DNA of 64,000 bases, taken from NCBI GenBank assembly GCA_002167855.2, contig NHBG02000020.1, positions 86,947-150,946 on the forward strand. Direction: 5' to 3'. Position numbers and translations under genes: made by a program. The stretch is from Gammaproteobacteria bacterium TMED1. Its GTDB lineage: Bacteria > Pseudomonadota > Gammaproteobacteria > Pseudomonadales > Azotimanducaceae. Below are positions 22,307 through 31,630 of the stretch, in pieces (the stretch's first letter is position 1; each line of letters opens with the position of its first letter). A model generated the notes under the pieces. The model saw only the letters and a list, made by a program, of their open reading frames with translations, made no database searches and was not told the origin of the DNA.

Positions 22307-23185
22307 TTATCGCTTATACCAATCTGAATCTTTATATGGTCCATCACGCCAGGAAAGAGCTTCCTTTAGACCTCCTTCTCGCATACGGTCCTGGAAACCG
22401 TAAGAAAATTCAGTGAACTGCCCTGCTGCGTCAAGGTCAGTGCTGCTGCGTACTGAAGAGTAAATACCCATGTTCTCATAGAAGCGATTCATATTTACTT
22501 TCAGGATACCCAAATGATCAGCAGAGGCGATAGCGATACGATCTGCAAACGCAATTGTCCGCTCTTCTAACTCATCCATGGGCCACGCATAATTAATCAT
22601 TCCAATTTCTTCCGCTTCAGTACCTGAAACACTCTCCCCAGTGTAGTAGAGCTCTTTAGCCTTCCGCATCCCAAATACAAGTGGCCATATGACGCCAGTC
22701 CGACTCGTACCTAACCCCCGACACCCCGGGTGCCCTAACTGTGCATCATCCGCTGCCACAACGAGATCTGCCATCATCGCAAGTTCACAACCACCCGCCA
22801 AAGCATAACCATGGATCTGGGTGATAGTTACCTTGGACATGTTCCAAAAATACATGTGAATATCGGTAATCTGTTGCATCCCAGTACGAATACCCATAAC
22901 AAGTCTTCGTCCTTGTTCATCCTGTCTCTTATGGTTGCGCACGACTGCGTCTGCGCCTCCCTGAGCTGGAGTCAAGTCATATCCAGCACTAAAGGTGCGT
23001 CCAGAACCTCGCAGGATAATTACCCGAACGGTATGGTCGGCTTCCATATCATGTAAGGCCTCGCTCAACTCATAAAGAAGTTCTTGGCTCAAGGCGTTCA
23101 TTTTCTCTGGTCTATTCAACGTAATTCTACCGACACGATCGTCCGTGCCAACTCTATCAGTCTCGATAAACTGGAAACTGGTCAT
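22307..23185 (-). CDS. Enoyl-CoA hydratase/isomerase family protein
   Basis: GRITLNRPEKMNALSQELL, GSGRTFSAGYDL, IHGYALAGGCELAMMADLVVAAD, GMRKAKELYYTGE. Confidence 0.9.
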   Translation of the reverse strand: MTSFQFIETDRVGTDDRVGRITLNRPEKMNALSQELLYELSEALHDMEADHTVRVIILRGSGRTFSAGYDLTPAQGGADAVVRNHKRQDEQGRRLVMGIRTGMQQITDIHMYFWNMSKVTITQIHGYALAGGCELAMMADLVVAADDAQLGHPGCRGLGTSRTGVIWPLVFGMRKAKELYYTGESVSGTEAEEIGMINYAWPMDELEERTIAFADRIAIASADHLGILKVNMNRFYENMGIYSSVRSSTDLDAAGQFTEFSYGFQDRMREGGLKEALSWRDGPYKDSDWYKR

Positions 23186-23277
23186 TTTTCTCTCCTCTTT
23201 ACAAAGCTAGGTTTAAGCGAACCAACAGGATAAACCATTGATAAAAAAAGGGGGAAAAGTTTTTACCCTTTAAATCA

Positions 23278-24285
23278 TTAGAGATTTATCCCGTCTAACC
23301 TCAAGAGGTTAGCATTAGAAAGGTCTTGCCAAAGAGAATCGGGTATATCTGCATCAAGAAAGTCTAGATTAGACCTCAGTTCCTCCATCCTCCAAACTCC
23401 AGGAACAATCGATACAACGGCTGGATGTTTTAGTGGAAACTGCAGAGCGGCCGCTCTCAAATCAACTCCATGTGCATCGCACACCCTCCGAATTTTCTGT
23501 GCTTTCTCCCACCGCAAATCGTCTACCGGCTTGTAGTCATAGGTCGCATTACCTCGTTGGACACTCGCCAGCATACCTGAGTTGTAGGGACCACCTATGA
23601 TGATGGAAACATTGTTATCAATACATCGAGGAAGCAAGTCATCGAGGGGTGCTTGTTCGAGTAAAGTAAATCTGCCCGCGAGAAGAAAACAATCCACATC
23701 AAAGTTATTCATTACCTCGTTACAAACCTCCGACTCATTTACGCCAAGCCCAATCGCTTTAATAACTCCTTCGCTTCGCAGATCACACAAAGCCGGCAGT
23801 ATGCCCTGCTGCGCTTTTTTTAATATCTCTGGCTGACCGTCGCCATGGGTCCATTTATCAATATCATGGCATAACAGTAAATCAACGTGATCAATACCCA
23901 ACCTACTAATACTTGCCTCAAGAGAGGTTTTCGCACCTTCGTATGAATAGTCATATATGATCGATAAAGCCTCATCATCATGCATCATCTGATCCCGCTG
24001 TCCCTCGTCTTTTGGCACCAACAGCCGCCCCACCTTAGTAGAGATTGCAAAGCTATCCCGAGAGATGGTATTTAAAAATTTCCCGATGCGCTTCTCAGAG
24101 AGGCCATGCCCATAAAGGGGCGCGGTATCAAAATATCTGATACCCGACTCATAGGCCACCCTAAGAATTTCCATCGCTTGATCTTCAGAAGCCCTTTTAC
24201 CAACACCTCCCAAAGGTGCTCCGCCAAAACCCATCTCTGTCAGCGAAATACTACTTTCACCAAGTTTGTTCGTATTAAAAACCAT
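23278..24285 (-). CDS. Aldo/keto reductase
   Basis: GFGGAPLGGVGKR, GIRYFDTAPLYGHGLSEKRIGKFL, STKVGRLL, DHVDLLLCHDID. Confidence 0.9.
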   Translation of the reverse strand: MVFNTNKLGESSISLTEMGFGGAPLGGVGKRASEDQAMEILRVAYESGIRYFDTAPLYGHGLSEKRIGKFLNTISRDSFAISTKVGRLLVPKDEGQRDQMMHDDEALSIIYDYSYEGAKTSLEASISRLGIDHVDLLLCHDIDKWTHGDGQPEILKKAQQGILPALCDLRSEGVIKAIGLGVNESEVCNEVMNNFDVDCFLLAGRFTLLEQAPLDDLLPRCIDNNVSIIIGGPYNSGMLASVQRGNATYDYKPVDDLRWEKAQKIRRVCDAHGVDLRAAALQFPLKHPAVVSIVPGVWRMEELRSNLDFLDADIPDSLWQDLSNANLLRLDGINL

Positions 24286-24672
24286 ACCGCTCCTCCCAAA
24301 GCTAATATTACCCTAAATTTTCAACCAACAAGATCTCCTGGCTTTACCGGAACTTAAAATAGAAGATTCAAATTAATCAAAAATTTGGCAGGGCCTACAA
24401 CCTTAAAAACACTGAAGCCTTTTGTACGCCGCCGGCAATAGAGACTGATAGCCGCTGCCGTAAACCTGGCCCCTGAATACGGCCACCAGCACTGGCTAGA
24501 CTAGCAAGCCGTATGTGGGACCAGGGCTACCTTGGGGAAATGTCAGGTGTGGCTGCACTGACACTACTAGCACTGGTTTTTACGCTCATGAATTAAGACT
24601 GGATTTTGGGATACACAATACAGTGCAAAATCAACCAAACCCATGTAAGTTGCTACAGTTAATGACAGGACT

Positions 24673-25728
24673 TTGAATGTAATGACTGAACAAAAGCCCG
24701 AGGGCTATGATGTAGCGAATGTAGAGACGTGGGTTAAGGACCAGGTCTCGTCTCTCAGACCTCCGTTTATTTGGACCCAGTTACCAGGAGGACACTCCAA
24801 TCTCACTTACCAGATCGAGGATACCGATGGGACCATAGCGGTTATCCGTCGGCCTCCGCGAGGTAAACTGTTGCCCAAGGCACATGATATGTCGAGGGAA
24901 TGGTCAATCATATCAGCCTTGTTTGGTACCGACGTTCCTGTTCCAGAACCTATCGCATTTTGTGAGGACATTACTGTTACGGGAGCTTGGTTTTATATTA
25001 TGGGATTCGTCCAAGGAAGCCCTTTATACAATGCTAATGACGTCCGCGATTTGGTTCCCGAAGCTAACCGAAAAGTACTAGCGAATTCATTTATTGACAA
25101 GTTAGCAGCGCTCCATAATCTTAATCCTGATGAGATCGGGTTAGGCAACCTTGGCAGAAAAGAGGGGTATGTGGCTCGCCAGGTTAAGACATGGTATCAC
25201 TCGTGGACTTCTTCCTCTGAATCGGCACAGCTCGATGACTCCCGAGCACATGACTTGCGAAGGTTTTTCTTAGATAATCTGCCCGAACAGGATTTCGCTC
25301 GCGTCGTTCACGGAGATTATGGCTTCCACAATACGCTAGTGGGACCAGACAGTAGAATTGCTGCTATTGTAGATTGGGAAATCTCTACTCTGGGTGACCC
25401 TTTAGCTGACCTCGCATACGCTCTTATGTCATGGCAGCCTTCAGATGCCTCTTTACCAAAAAATCCCGATTCCATTACTGCGCAATCCGGATTCCCTCCC
25501 AGAGAATACCTAGCCGAACGCTATGAGAGCATTACAAACCAAGACCTCTCAAGGCTCAATTTCTACCTGGGGTTTAACCGCTGGAAGTCTGCGGCCATAG
25601 TCCACGGTGTTTATGCTCGCTACATGGAAGACCAAAAAAGTGCGGATGGTGTCGATCTAATAAAAATGAGGAGCGACATAATCAATAACCTTGAAGAATC
25701 GGAACGTATTATCAAAAGTTTACGCTGA
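24673..25728 (+). CDS. APH-fold phosphotransferase family protein (ACAD10/11-kinase-like, LvaA-like)
   Basis: FIWTQLPGGHSNLTYQI...VIRRPPRGKLLPKAHDMSREWSIISAL; ARVVHGDYGFHNTLVGPDSRIAAIVDWEISTLGDPLADLAYALMSW catalytic motifs. Confidence 0.88.
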   Translation: MNVMTEQKPEGYDVANVETWVKDQVSSLRPPFIWTQLPGGHSNLTYQIEDTDGTIAVIRRPPRGKLLPKAHDMSREWSIISALFGTDVPVPEPIAFCEDITVTGAWFYIMGFVQGSPLYNANDVRDLVPEANRKVLANSFIDKLAALHNLNPDEIGLGNLGRKEGYVARQVKTWYHSWTSSSESAQLDDSRAHDLRRFFLDNLPEQDFARVVHGDYGFHNTLVGPDSRIAAIVDWEISTLGDPLADLAYALMSWQPSDASLPKNPDSITAQSGFPPREYLAERYESITNQDLSRLNFYLGFNRWKSAAIVHGVYARYMEDQKSADGVDLIKMRSDIINNLEESERIIKSLR

Positions 25729-25737
25729 ATGGATGTC

Positions 25738-26427
25738 CTAATGTATTTCAGCCATCCTTCTATATGCATCTCTAATCTTATCTACATTAAATCCTGCTTT
25801 TCTGCTTTCCTCGATAAGAATCGCCTCTTGGGCTGCGATATGCTTCGCCTCCTTAATGATGCTTTCCTCCAACCCTTCTGGGATCACGCAGGCGCCATGC
25901 ATGTCTGCGTGGATTAAGTCACTATCCTCAACCTCCATCCCATGCACATTAACGGGACTACCCCAATCCACAACATGTACCCAAGCATGAGAGGGATTCA
26001 CCATCCCCGCCAACATCTGGAAGTTCTCTGCTGAGGCGTTAATATCTCGAACACTCCCGTTAGTTACAAGACCAATACACCCTAGTCCATAGTGAACATT
26101 GGTGTTGACCTCGCCCCAAAATGCCCCGTACCCAGGCATATCGTCGACATCGTCGATTACAACAATACTTGGTACGGGGCCACCTTCACTAATATAGCTG
26201 TAGTACCCCATGGCATCGCCAGATTTTATTGGCTTATGTTGTGATCTTATTCGGGCTGTTCTTGCATAACCAACGATGGGTGGTAATTTTGGATGGGCGC
26301 AAAAAAAAGGTCTTGTGCTGAAGCCTCTATTTCGGCGTTCAGGAACCACGACTTCAACAGCATTGCATATTGTTGGCGTATCAAGATTACCTAACTCGCT
26401 CAAGATTTCAGCTGATATCATAGCCAT
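25738..26427 (-). CDS. RraA family protein
   Basis: LDTPTICNAVEV, GYARTARI, GDAMGYYSYI, IGLVTNGSVRDIN, GACVIPEGLE. Confidence 0.8.
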   Translation of the reverse strand: MAMISAEILSELGNLDTPTICNAVEVVVPERRNRGFSTRPFFCAHPKLPPIVGYARTARIRSQHKPIKSGDAMGYYSYISEGGPVPSIVVIDDVDDMPGYGAFWGEVNTNVHYGLGCIGLVTNGSVRDINASAENFQMLAGMVNPSHAWVHVVDWGSPVNVHGMEVEDSDLIHADMHGACVIPEGLEESIIKEAKHIAAQEAILIEESRKAGFNVDKIRDAYRRMAEIH

Positions 26428-26561
26428 AACGATCTCCAGGAAAATAGCTCAAAAAAGAGATTATCCAGTCATCACCCTAATACAATCAAGCCCTCTTGCA
26501 CCTTTACTCAGGAACACTTATTGTCAGCCAACTTGTTTACTAGATTCAATTAGGAGTAGTA

Positions 26562-27341
26562 ATGCCAGAATTCTGTATTGTTGAAAAAGCGGATCATATT
26601 ATGACCGTACGTATTAATCGCCCGGAACGTCTGAATGCTTTGCATCCCCCAGGTAATGCTGAACTTGGTGAAGTCTTTAACGATTTCGATGCTGATGATG
26701 ATATGTGGGTAGCAATTATCACAGGTGAGGGTAGAGGCTTTAGTGCTGGAAACGATCTACGATATCAGGCTGAAGGCGGAGAGCGAGTGCCGATGCCGAT
26801 GGGGTTCGGAGGTCTATCCTCACGTTTCGATATGATAAAACCAGTTATCGCAGCCGTTAATGGTGTTGCGATGGGTGGCGGCTTTGAAATTGCATTGGCA
26901 TGCGATCTTATAATTGCCTCTGATAAAGCGGTATTCGCACTACCAGAACCCAAAGTTGGTTTAGCGGCTCTTGCCGGGGGAATGAACCGTCTACCAAGAG
27001 AGATTGGACCAAAAAGGGCGCTAGGTATGATGCTTACCGGCCGACATGTCCCTGCAGAAGAAGGTTATCAGCTTGGGTTTGTGACCGAAGTCGTGCCTCA
27101 TGACAACTTGATGGAGCGCACTAGAGAATGGGCAGATATGATCACTGCTTGTGCGCCCTTATCTATTCGCGCGAGTAAAGACGTAGCTTATAAAAGCTTG
27201 TCTATGGCATCTTTGCAGGATTCTATGGAGTACCAGTATGATTCCATCGAGGCGATGACTAACGGGGAGGACTTCATTGAAGGCCCCCTAGCCTTCTCCG
27301 AAAAACGCGCCCCCAACTGGACGGGAAAACCTCGTAAATAA
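26562..27341 (+). CDS. Enoyl-CoA hydratase
   Basis: VRINRPERLNALHPPGNAEL, GEGRGFSAGNDLRYQ, VNGVAMGGGFEIALACDLIIASD, FALPEPKVGLAALAGGMNRLPR. Confidence 0.92.
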   Translation: MPEFCIVEKADHIMTVRINRPERLNALHPPGNAELGEVFNDFDADDDMWVAIITGEGRGFSAGNDLRYQAEGGERVPMPMGFGGLSSRFDMIKPVIAAVNGVAMGGGFEIALACDLIIASDKAVFALPEPKVGLAALAGGMNRLPREIGPKRALGMMLTGRHVPAEEGYQLGFVTEVVPHDNLMERTREWADMITACAPLSIRASKDVAYKSLSMASLQDSMEYQYDSIEAMTNGEDFIEGPLAFSEKRAPNWTGKPRK

Positions 27342-27372
27342 TGGCTCGGTACTAAGCGGGATGTTATTTCGG

Positions 27373-27407
27373 TGGGCCGCCATGTATCAAGTTGATTAGG
27401 CGGCCCA
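27373..27407 (+). terminator. Putative terminator hairpin after the enoyl-CoA hydratase gene
   Basis: TGGGCCGCC (27373-27381) / GGCGGCCCA (27399-27407), 9-bp perfect stem, followed by tattt. Confidence 0.55.
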
Positions 27408-27540
27408 TATTTATCTCCTAGTTGCTATGGGAGAGTCCCCCGCAAGCTAAAAATAGTCCTAGATCGGCCTGATTCTGCCCTTGTTCTAAGGCTTAATGCT
27501 AAGAGGAATGTCTATCCGCGTTCCTTCCTAACAACTTCTA

Positions 27541-27562
27541 GAAAAAGGCCTAGCTTAGGCCT
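27541..27562 (-). terminator. Intrinsic terminator for the acyl-CoA dehydrogenase gene
   Basis: On minus strand AGGCCTA-AGC-TAGGCCT followed by TTTTC; lies just 3' of the CDS ending at 27584. Confidence 0.65.
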
Positions 27563-27583
27563 CTTTCTAGAAGGATAACTTGC

Positions 27584-28831
27584 TTACCAGAGGTCGTATT
27601 TCTGAACTTCATTTCGTCCCACGACCATATGATGGACTTCATCCGGGCCATCAGCCAGACGCAAAGTACGTTGGCCCGCATACATCTGCGCAAGTGGAGT
27701 CCACTTGGAGATACCAGTAGCACCATGCATCTGGATTGCCTGATCGATGATGCGACAGGTGATCTCAGGCACCATGGCTTTTACGGCACTGACGTAAACT
27801 CTAGCTTCCTTGTTACCAAGCACATCCATCGCCTTAGCTGCTCGAAGGACCATTAATTTACAAGCATCAATATCAATCCTCGCTCTTGAAACGACTTCAA
27901 GATTCTTACCTAGTTTGACGATAGGCTTTCCGAAAGCCACCCTAGAGCCTGCTCGTTTCACCATCAATTCCAAAGCTCTCTCAGCTTGACCGATTGATCG
28001 CATACAGTGATGGATTCGCCCAGGACCCAAACGAACCTGAGAGATTTCAAAACCCCGTCCCTCACCCAGGAGCACATTTTCCTTAGGTACACGAACATTA
28101 TCGAATTTGATATGCATATGGCCATGAGGTGCATCATCATTGTTGAAGACGTGCATAGGTCCTAAGATATCCACTCCTGGAGTGTCTTTAGGCACCAAAA
28201 TTTGAGACTGTTGACGACTCGGTGCTGCATCAGGACTTGTCTTTACCATAGTTATCATAATTTTACATCTTGGATCCCCAGCACCTGAGATATAATATTT
28301 TTCTCCGTTGATTACCCAATCGTCACCGTCAAGAACCGCACTAGTACTGATATTCTTTGCATCGGATGACGGAAGTCCCGGCTCGGTCATAGCGTAAGCA
28401 GATCGAATTTCGCCATTCAATAAAGGTTTCAACCACTTTTCCTTTTGTTCAGGAGTCCCTACCCTTTCCAGCACCTCCATATTACCAGTGTCAGGGGCGC
28501 TGCAATTAAGCGTTTCTGACGAAAGCGGGAATCGACCGAGCTCAGCCGCTATATAGGCATAATCCAAATTTTTTAAACCTTCACCCGTCTCCGCATCCGG
28601 CAGAAAGAAATTCCACAAACCACTGTCTTTTGCTTTTTGTTTAGCACCTTCTAGCAACTCTAGCTGCCTCGGATGCCATGACCAACGATCTTCTTTTTCA
28701 TCATTCAAGGCATGAAATTCTTCTGAGATTGGTTCAACATTTTCTTTAATATGCTTTTTTACTGCATCCAACAGCGGTTGGGCGGCTGGATCCATAACTA
28801 AGTTGTTCAGATCATCTGCCAAATCTGGCAT
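27584..28831 (-). CDS. Acyl-CoA dehydrogenase (ACAD10/11-like)
   Basis: 415 aa; SGLWNFFLPD, YAMTEPGLPSSDAKNISTSAVLDGDDWVINGEKYYISGAGD, GPGRIHHCMRSIGQAERALELMVKRAGSRVAFGKPI, QMHGATGISKWTPLAQMYA. Confidence 0.93.
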   Translation of the reverse strand: MPDLADDLNNLVMDPAAQPLLDAVKKHIKENVEPISEEFHALNDEKEDRWSWHPRQLELLEGAKQKAKDSGLWNFFLPDAETGEGLKNLDYAYIAAELGRFPLSSETLNCSAPDTGNMEVLERVGTPEQKEKWLKPLLNGEIRSAYAMTEPGLPSSDAKNISTSAVLDGDDWVINGEKYYISGAGDPRCKIMITMVKTSPDAAPSRQQSQILVPKDTPGVDILGPMHVFNNDDAPHGHMHIKFDNVRVPKENVLLGEGRGFEISQVRLGPGRIHHCMRSIGQAERALELMVKRAGSRVAFGKPIVKLGKNLEVVSRARIDIDACKLMVLRAAKAMDVLGNKEARVYVSAVKAMVPEITCRIIDQAIQMHGATGISKWTPLAQMYAGQRTLRLADGPDEVHHMVVGRNEVQKYDLW

Positions 28832-30026
28832 AGGTTTCCTCCTAGGATTTACTTACTAATATTGCCGACTTAATGCTCAGCAGCACTGACTACCACGTCC
28901 ATTTTTATTACTAAAAGACAGGACATCTTCATTAAAGCGAACCAAACATTCACGACTGACTTTTAAACTTCGTTATATTTTAGCACATCAGTGAAAAAGG
29001 TCATCGTAAACCAGAGGTTGCAGCCTTTTTAAATTGAGGATTAAAAAATCATTTTTTTGTGCAAAAATAGTACATAAATCTATCATTTAGATGTATTTTT
29101 AAACTTTTTAACCCACATTTTATTTATTTTAGTCGAAATAAATACTTATTTTACTTTATATGAGATATTTATTGATTTATTTCTAATTATTCCTATATAT
29201 ACGAGGAAAAATATCTTTATTCCCATATTTTACCGATTTTAAAGCTATAAAAGGTATTATAGATGTAATATAAAGCTTTTTTAGTATCAAAATAATATAA
29301 AAGTGGTTTTTTGTAGAAAATATCCATTAATCAGACGCACTAAACTACCGATAGCTTTCCCATTAATTTAGGCTTATTTTGATTCTCTTAAGGGGAACCT
29401 TATCAATGCTCTGTAATGGGAAGTTCTGACGCATTTCCTCTGCGTCTATCAAACATCCAGTATGTCTAGAGACCATTGATAAACCTAATACAAAGATTAA
29501 GAAAAATAGATATATGTCTTCTCGAATGTGGAGCTTTTTTATTCTTAAATGCTTTACTGCGCACCGACTGCATTACAACACCCAAACTTACCTCACACGA
29601 AGGTAAGCAAGCGGACCGACGAATTTTAGGGGTCAAAAGCAAAAGATTTAATCGTCGAATGAGCTTTTACGTGTTCTCCGTAGAGGGTGATGACTCAAGT
29701 TATGAGAATTTAATCGTATCATCAGTTTGGGACCTCCGTTCCGTTTTACCGAATCAACCTATTTTTAAAAAAGGGCTTTGACCTCTTTCAACGGCAACAG
29801 CTTGCTTAGATCTCAGCGAGTGACGTCCAGTAGTATTCCGAGGTCTGACTTGGCCTTAATGAGGTAAACAGCGTACGACCAAGTGTCTGAGCCAAGTCCA
29901 TTGACTTTCCCGAACGATACTTCAGTGCAATTACGGATCTTGTTCAATGTTTCGGTGCGCCAATGGGGCAATCGCTGGTGCAGCAGGGAGGAACTCCCGG
30001 CTACCCAACTCTATTTTACATCTTGC

Positions 30027-30899
30027 TCAATCGAAGGCATTTTGACCATCAATGTGCGGTCTCATTGTGGCCATCGCTCGAGACTCGATTTGACGAATTC
30101 GTTCCATGGAAACGTTGTACTTTTCAGCCAATTCCTTTAGGCCGAGCCTGACATCCGTTAGCCATCGGTGAACTACAATATCCCTCGAACGATCGTCCAG
30201 AGAAGCGAGCGCTTTCTCCAGCCCTCTAATTCGCATTTCCGTTAGCTCTGACGAGGCCACTAGCGATGCCGGGTCTCCTTCTTCGCCACTTGTGAGGTAA
30301 CTTGACGGACCCGCGATCGTCTCTTCTTGGTCAGAGTCAAGAGGTTCGAAACTCTCATCGTGAGCTGAAAGCCGCTGCTCCATTTCGAGGACATCATGAG
30401 GTTTCACGCCCAAATTGTGCGCTACCAAGTTGACTTCTTCACCATTGAGCCATCCCAGCCTTTTCTTTGCCTTCCGAAGGTTAAAAAATAATTTTCGTTG
30501 CGCCTTGGTGGTGGCGACTTTGACAATTTTCCAGTTCTTAAGAATGTACTCGTGGATCTCAGCTTTTATCCAATGCACTGCAAAAGAGACTAGTCGCACG
30601 TCGTGATCTAAACTGAAGCGTTTAACGGACTTCATTAAACCCAAGTTCCCTTGTTGAACAAGATCCTCTATTGGCAAGCCGTACCCTGAGTAGCCGCGAG
30701 CGATATATACTACATAATGTAGGTGGGCCATCACTATCTCGCGTACGGCCTCCAAATCATTGTGGTCTCTATATCGTTTAAAAAGTGAGATCTCTCTTTC
30801 TTTCGACAACTTGGGGATACTCTTCAAGGAGTCGATGTAGGCAGGCATAGTACCAGTAGAGACTGCTGGTAGCTGGCTTGAAAAAGGCTTCGCGGTCAT
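30027..30899 (-). CDS. rpoH: RNA polymerase sigma-32 (heat shock) factor RpoH
   Basis: 290 aa; YIARGYSGYGLPIEDLVQQGNLGLMKSVKRF, LVSFAVHWIKAEIHEYILKNWKIVKVATTKAQRKLFFNLRKAKKRLGW (QRKLFFNLR RpoH box), region 4 LKELAEKYNVSMERIRQIE. Confidence 0.9.
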   Translation of the reverse strand: MTAKPFSSQLPAVSTGTMPAYIDSLKSIPKLSKEREISLFKRYRDHNDLEAVREIVMAHLHYVVYIARGYSGYGLPIEDLVQQGNLGLMKSVKRFSLDHDVRLVSFAVHWIKAEIHEYILKNWKIVKVATTKAQRKLFFNLRKAKKRLGWLNGEEVNLVAHNLGVKPHDVLEMEQRLSAHDESFEPLDSDQEETIAGPSSYLTSGEEGDPASLVASSELTEMRIRGLEKALASLDDRSRDIVVHRWLTDVRLGLKELAEKYNVSMERIRQIESRAMATMRPHIDGQNAFD

Positions 30900-31087
30900 T
30901 TTTTAATTTTTTTCCTCAATGATAAGTCATTATGTGCAAATAAATACGCGTGCTTCGACCGTACAGTTTACATGATTGGGTCTAAAATTGCGTTTTCAAG
31001 AAAGTTTCTCACCCTGCTCTAATAAAACCTAAATTAGACCAACCAGGGATCTGCTAATATTAATCCTCCAAAACTGAAAAAGCACCA

Positions 31088-31579
31088 ATGCGCATAGACG
31101 ATGTCGACTGGGAATCTTGGGAACCCGAGCAAGTAGCAACTTTACTATTTGTGGTAAAAGATACCGAAGTTCTATTAATTCACAAAAAACGTGGTCTGGG
31201 TGCAGGCAAAATCAATGGTCCGGGGGGAAAGCTTGAGCGGGGAGAAACACCGAAACAGTGTGCAATTCGGGAAACAACGGAAGAACTTTGTATCACACCC
31301 ATTTATGTGAGAGCAGCAGGGCTGCTATTGTTCCACTCAGAAGATACGCCGCGTTTACAAGGTTGCGTTTTTGTTGCTTCGGATTACATCGGTACTCCAC
31401 AAGAAACGGCAGAAGCAAAGCCAATCTGGTTTAACAAGGAAGACGTCCCTTACGACCAAATGTGGGAAGACGATCGCTATTGGCTTCCAGCAGTTTTGTC
31501 TGGCAAGGGTGTAGAAGGCAGATTTATTTTTATTCAAGAAAATCTTATCGATTACGAAGTGAGCATTTACTCTTTGTAG
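31088..31579 (+). CDS. NUDIX hydrolase (8-oxo-dGTP diphosphatase / MTH1-like)
   Basis: Nudix box GPGGKLERGETPKQCAIRETTEELCI; KRGLGAGKINGPGGK and WFNKEDVPYDQMWEDDRYWLP resemble MTH1. Confidence 0.85.
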   Translation: MRIDDVDWESWEPEQVATLLFVVKDTEVLLIHKKRGLGAGKINGPGGKLERGETPKQCAIRETTEELCITPIYVRAAGLLLFHSEDTPRLQGCVFVASDYIGTPQETAEAKPIWFNKEDVPYDQMWEDDRYWLPAVLSGKGVEGRFIFIQENLIDYEVSIYSL

Positions 31580-31630
31580 AATCCAACCGCAGGCTCCCCA
31601 TCCTAGCTTATGTCATGCAAACTCTTTAAA

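Noticed and set aside
29883-30151. Two plus-strand ORFs overlapping the 3' end of rpoH
   Set aside because: Antisense/overlapping rpoH, no recognisable similarity.
30899-31087. Searched for a defence or mobile system between rpoH and the NUDIX gene
   Set aside because: Only a normal divergent promoter-type spacer is visible.
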